Positions 63,617-64,000 of a stretch of DNA of 64,000 nucleotides are shown one piece after another. The stretch is from contig NZ_LQBK01000011.1 of NCBI RefSeq assembly GCF_001483755.1, positions 1 through 64,000 on the forward strand, given 5' to 3'. The number at the start of each line of letters is the position of its first letter. The first letter of the stretch is position 1. This stretch comes from Kocuria rosea subsp. polaris. GTDB taxonomy: Bacteria; Actinomycetota; Actinomycetes; Actinomycetales; Micrococcaceae. The notes beneath the pieces were generated by a model that worked only from the letters and a program-made list of their open reading frames with translations, searched no databases and was not told the origin of the DNA. Position numbers and translations under genes: made by a program.

Positions 63617-64000
63617 TCAGTAGTCGGTGCGCGCGGCGTTGCGGGCCCATGCCTCGAACGGCGCGGTGCGCTCGTCGAGGGCCACGGGGAGGACCTGCAG
63701 GGACCGCTCGTGCTCGGGCTTGGCGAAGTACTCGTAGAACTCCGCGTCGTCGAAGCCGCCGGAGGCCGCGTCGTGCCGGTCCGCGGCGTACCAGACGGCG
63801 TCCAGCCGGGCCCACAGGGAGGCCGACAGGCACATGGGGCACGGCTCGCAGCTGGAGTAGAGCGTGGCGCCGGAGAGGTCGAAGGTGCCCAGCTCGCGGC
63901 AGGCGTTGCGGATCGCCATGACCTCGGCGTGGGCGGTGGGGTCGTTCTCCGCCGTGACGCGGTTGACCCCGGGGAAGCGGCGGCCGTCGGGGGCGACGAC
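63617..64000 (-). CDS. guaD: Guanine deaminase (5' end beyond window)
   Basis: The last 127 residues of a cytidine-deaminase-fold enzyme. The zinc site is complete, with HAE (in DPTAHAEVMAIRNAC) and PCPMC (in SCEPCPMCLSA). The C-terminal YEYFAKPEHERSL and PFEAWARN segments match Bacillus-type GuaD rather than the tRNA deaminase TadA. The reading frame stays open to position 64000, so the start lies outside. An internal ATG at 63919 would delete the HAE motif and is not the start. Confidence 0.88.
   Translation of the reverse strand, partial: VVAPDGRRFPGVNRVTAENDPTAHAEVMAIRNACRELGTFDLSGATLYSSCEPCPMCLSASLWARLDAVWYAADRHDAASGGFDDAEFYEYFAKPEHERSLQVLPVALDERTAPFEAWARNAARTDY

Noticed and set aside
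63617-63919. Complete small deaminase starting at the ATG at 63919
   Set aside because: That start removes the HAE zinc motif, which is encoded just upstream in the same frame; the gene simply continues past the window end.

Overview
The window is 64 kb of very GC-rich, densely coded chromosomal DNA with frequent GTG/TTG starts, ATGA/GTGA overlaps between cotranscribed genes and several genes that look leaderless. The gene content points to a high-GC actinobacterium: a mycothiol-dependent-type enzyme, an Rv2629-like protein, a SAM-IV riboswitch, LGFP repeats, an RskA-like anti-sigma factor and purSQL. The style fits the Micrococcaceae, with Kocuria as my best guess (inference; no rRNA is present). 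It is core chromosome rather than a mobile island: I see no transposase, integrase, phage or CRISPR genes.

Layout. 1-2310: AGCS amino-acid symporter and an OsmC-like protein. 2311-20090: a sulfur and central-metabolism stretch. It holds metY with a CoA-binding partner, a P-type ATPase, an SLC13-type anion symporter, sdhC and sdhB without sdhA, acs, an SsuABC-like ABC transporter, a DUF559 nuclease-like gene between two long palindromes, a second CoA-binding protein and an LLM-class flavin monooxygenase. 20261-27960: an Rv2629-like protein, a small acidic protein, an SDR, a DUF4397 protein with class F sortase, ECF sigma and anti-sigma genes, a cardiolipin synthase and a GNAT. 28065-37730: purSQL, SDR, CBS protein, a duplicated-HTH protein, a Rieske protein pair, lysC and recR. 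37830-44935: dnaX, SRP RNA, tRNA-Ser(GGA), a proline-rich secreted protein, a secreted LGFP-repeat hydrolase and a TetR regulator. 45152-54384: pyridoxine/HMP kinase, queuosine-precursor transporter, MBL hydrolase, VTT protein, a second AGCS symporter with a divergent Lrp regulator, two universal stress proteins, tgt and a NUDIX-like protein. 54482-64000: GH76-like protein, DUF418 protein, RluA-type synthase, idi, a LysR regulator divergent from putA, and a guanine deaminase cut by the window end.

The most coherent biology is sulfur. Three SAM riboswitches of two structural classes lie within about 14 kb: two S-box (SAM-I) leaders on the minus strand (metY and ssuB) and one SAM-IV leader on the plus strand (flavin monooxygenase). 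Together these genes should take up organosulfur compounds, release the sulfur and fix it into homocysteine, all switched off when SAM is plentiful. Two paralogous CoA-binding proteins sit beside the riboswitch-controlled genes.

Other observations to follow up are the palindrome-flanked nuclease-like gene, the sdhC-sdhB pair with no flavoprotein gene, a near-identical 180-bp-period duplication inside an excisionase-like gene, and an AT-richer 75-nt segment bounded by a 10-bp inverted repeat near the right end.
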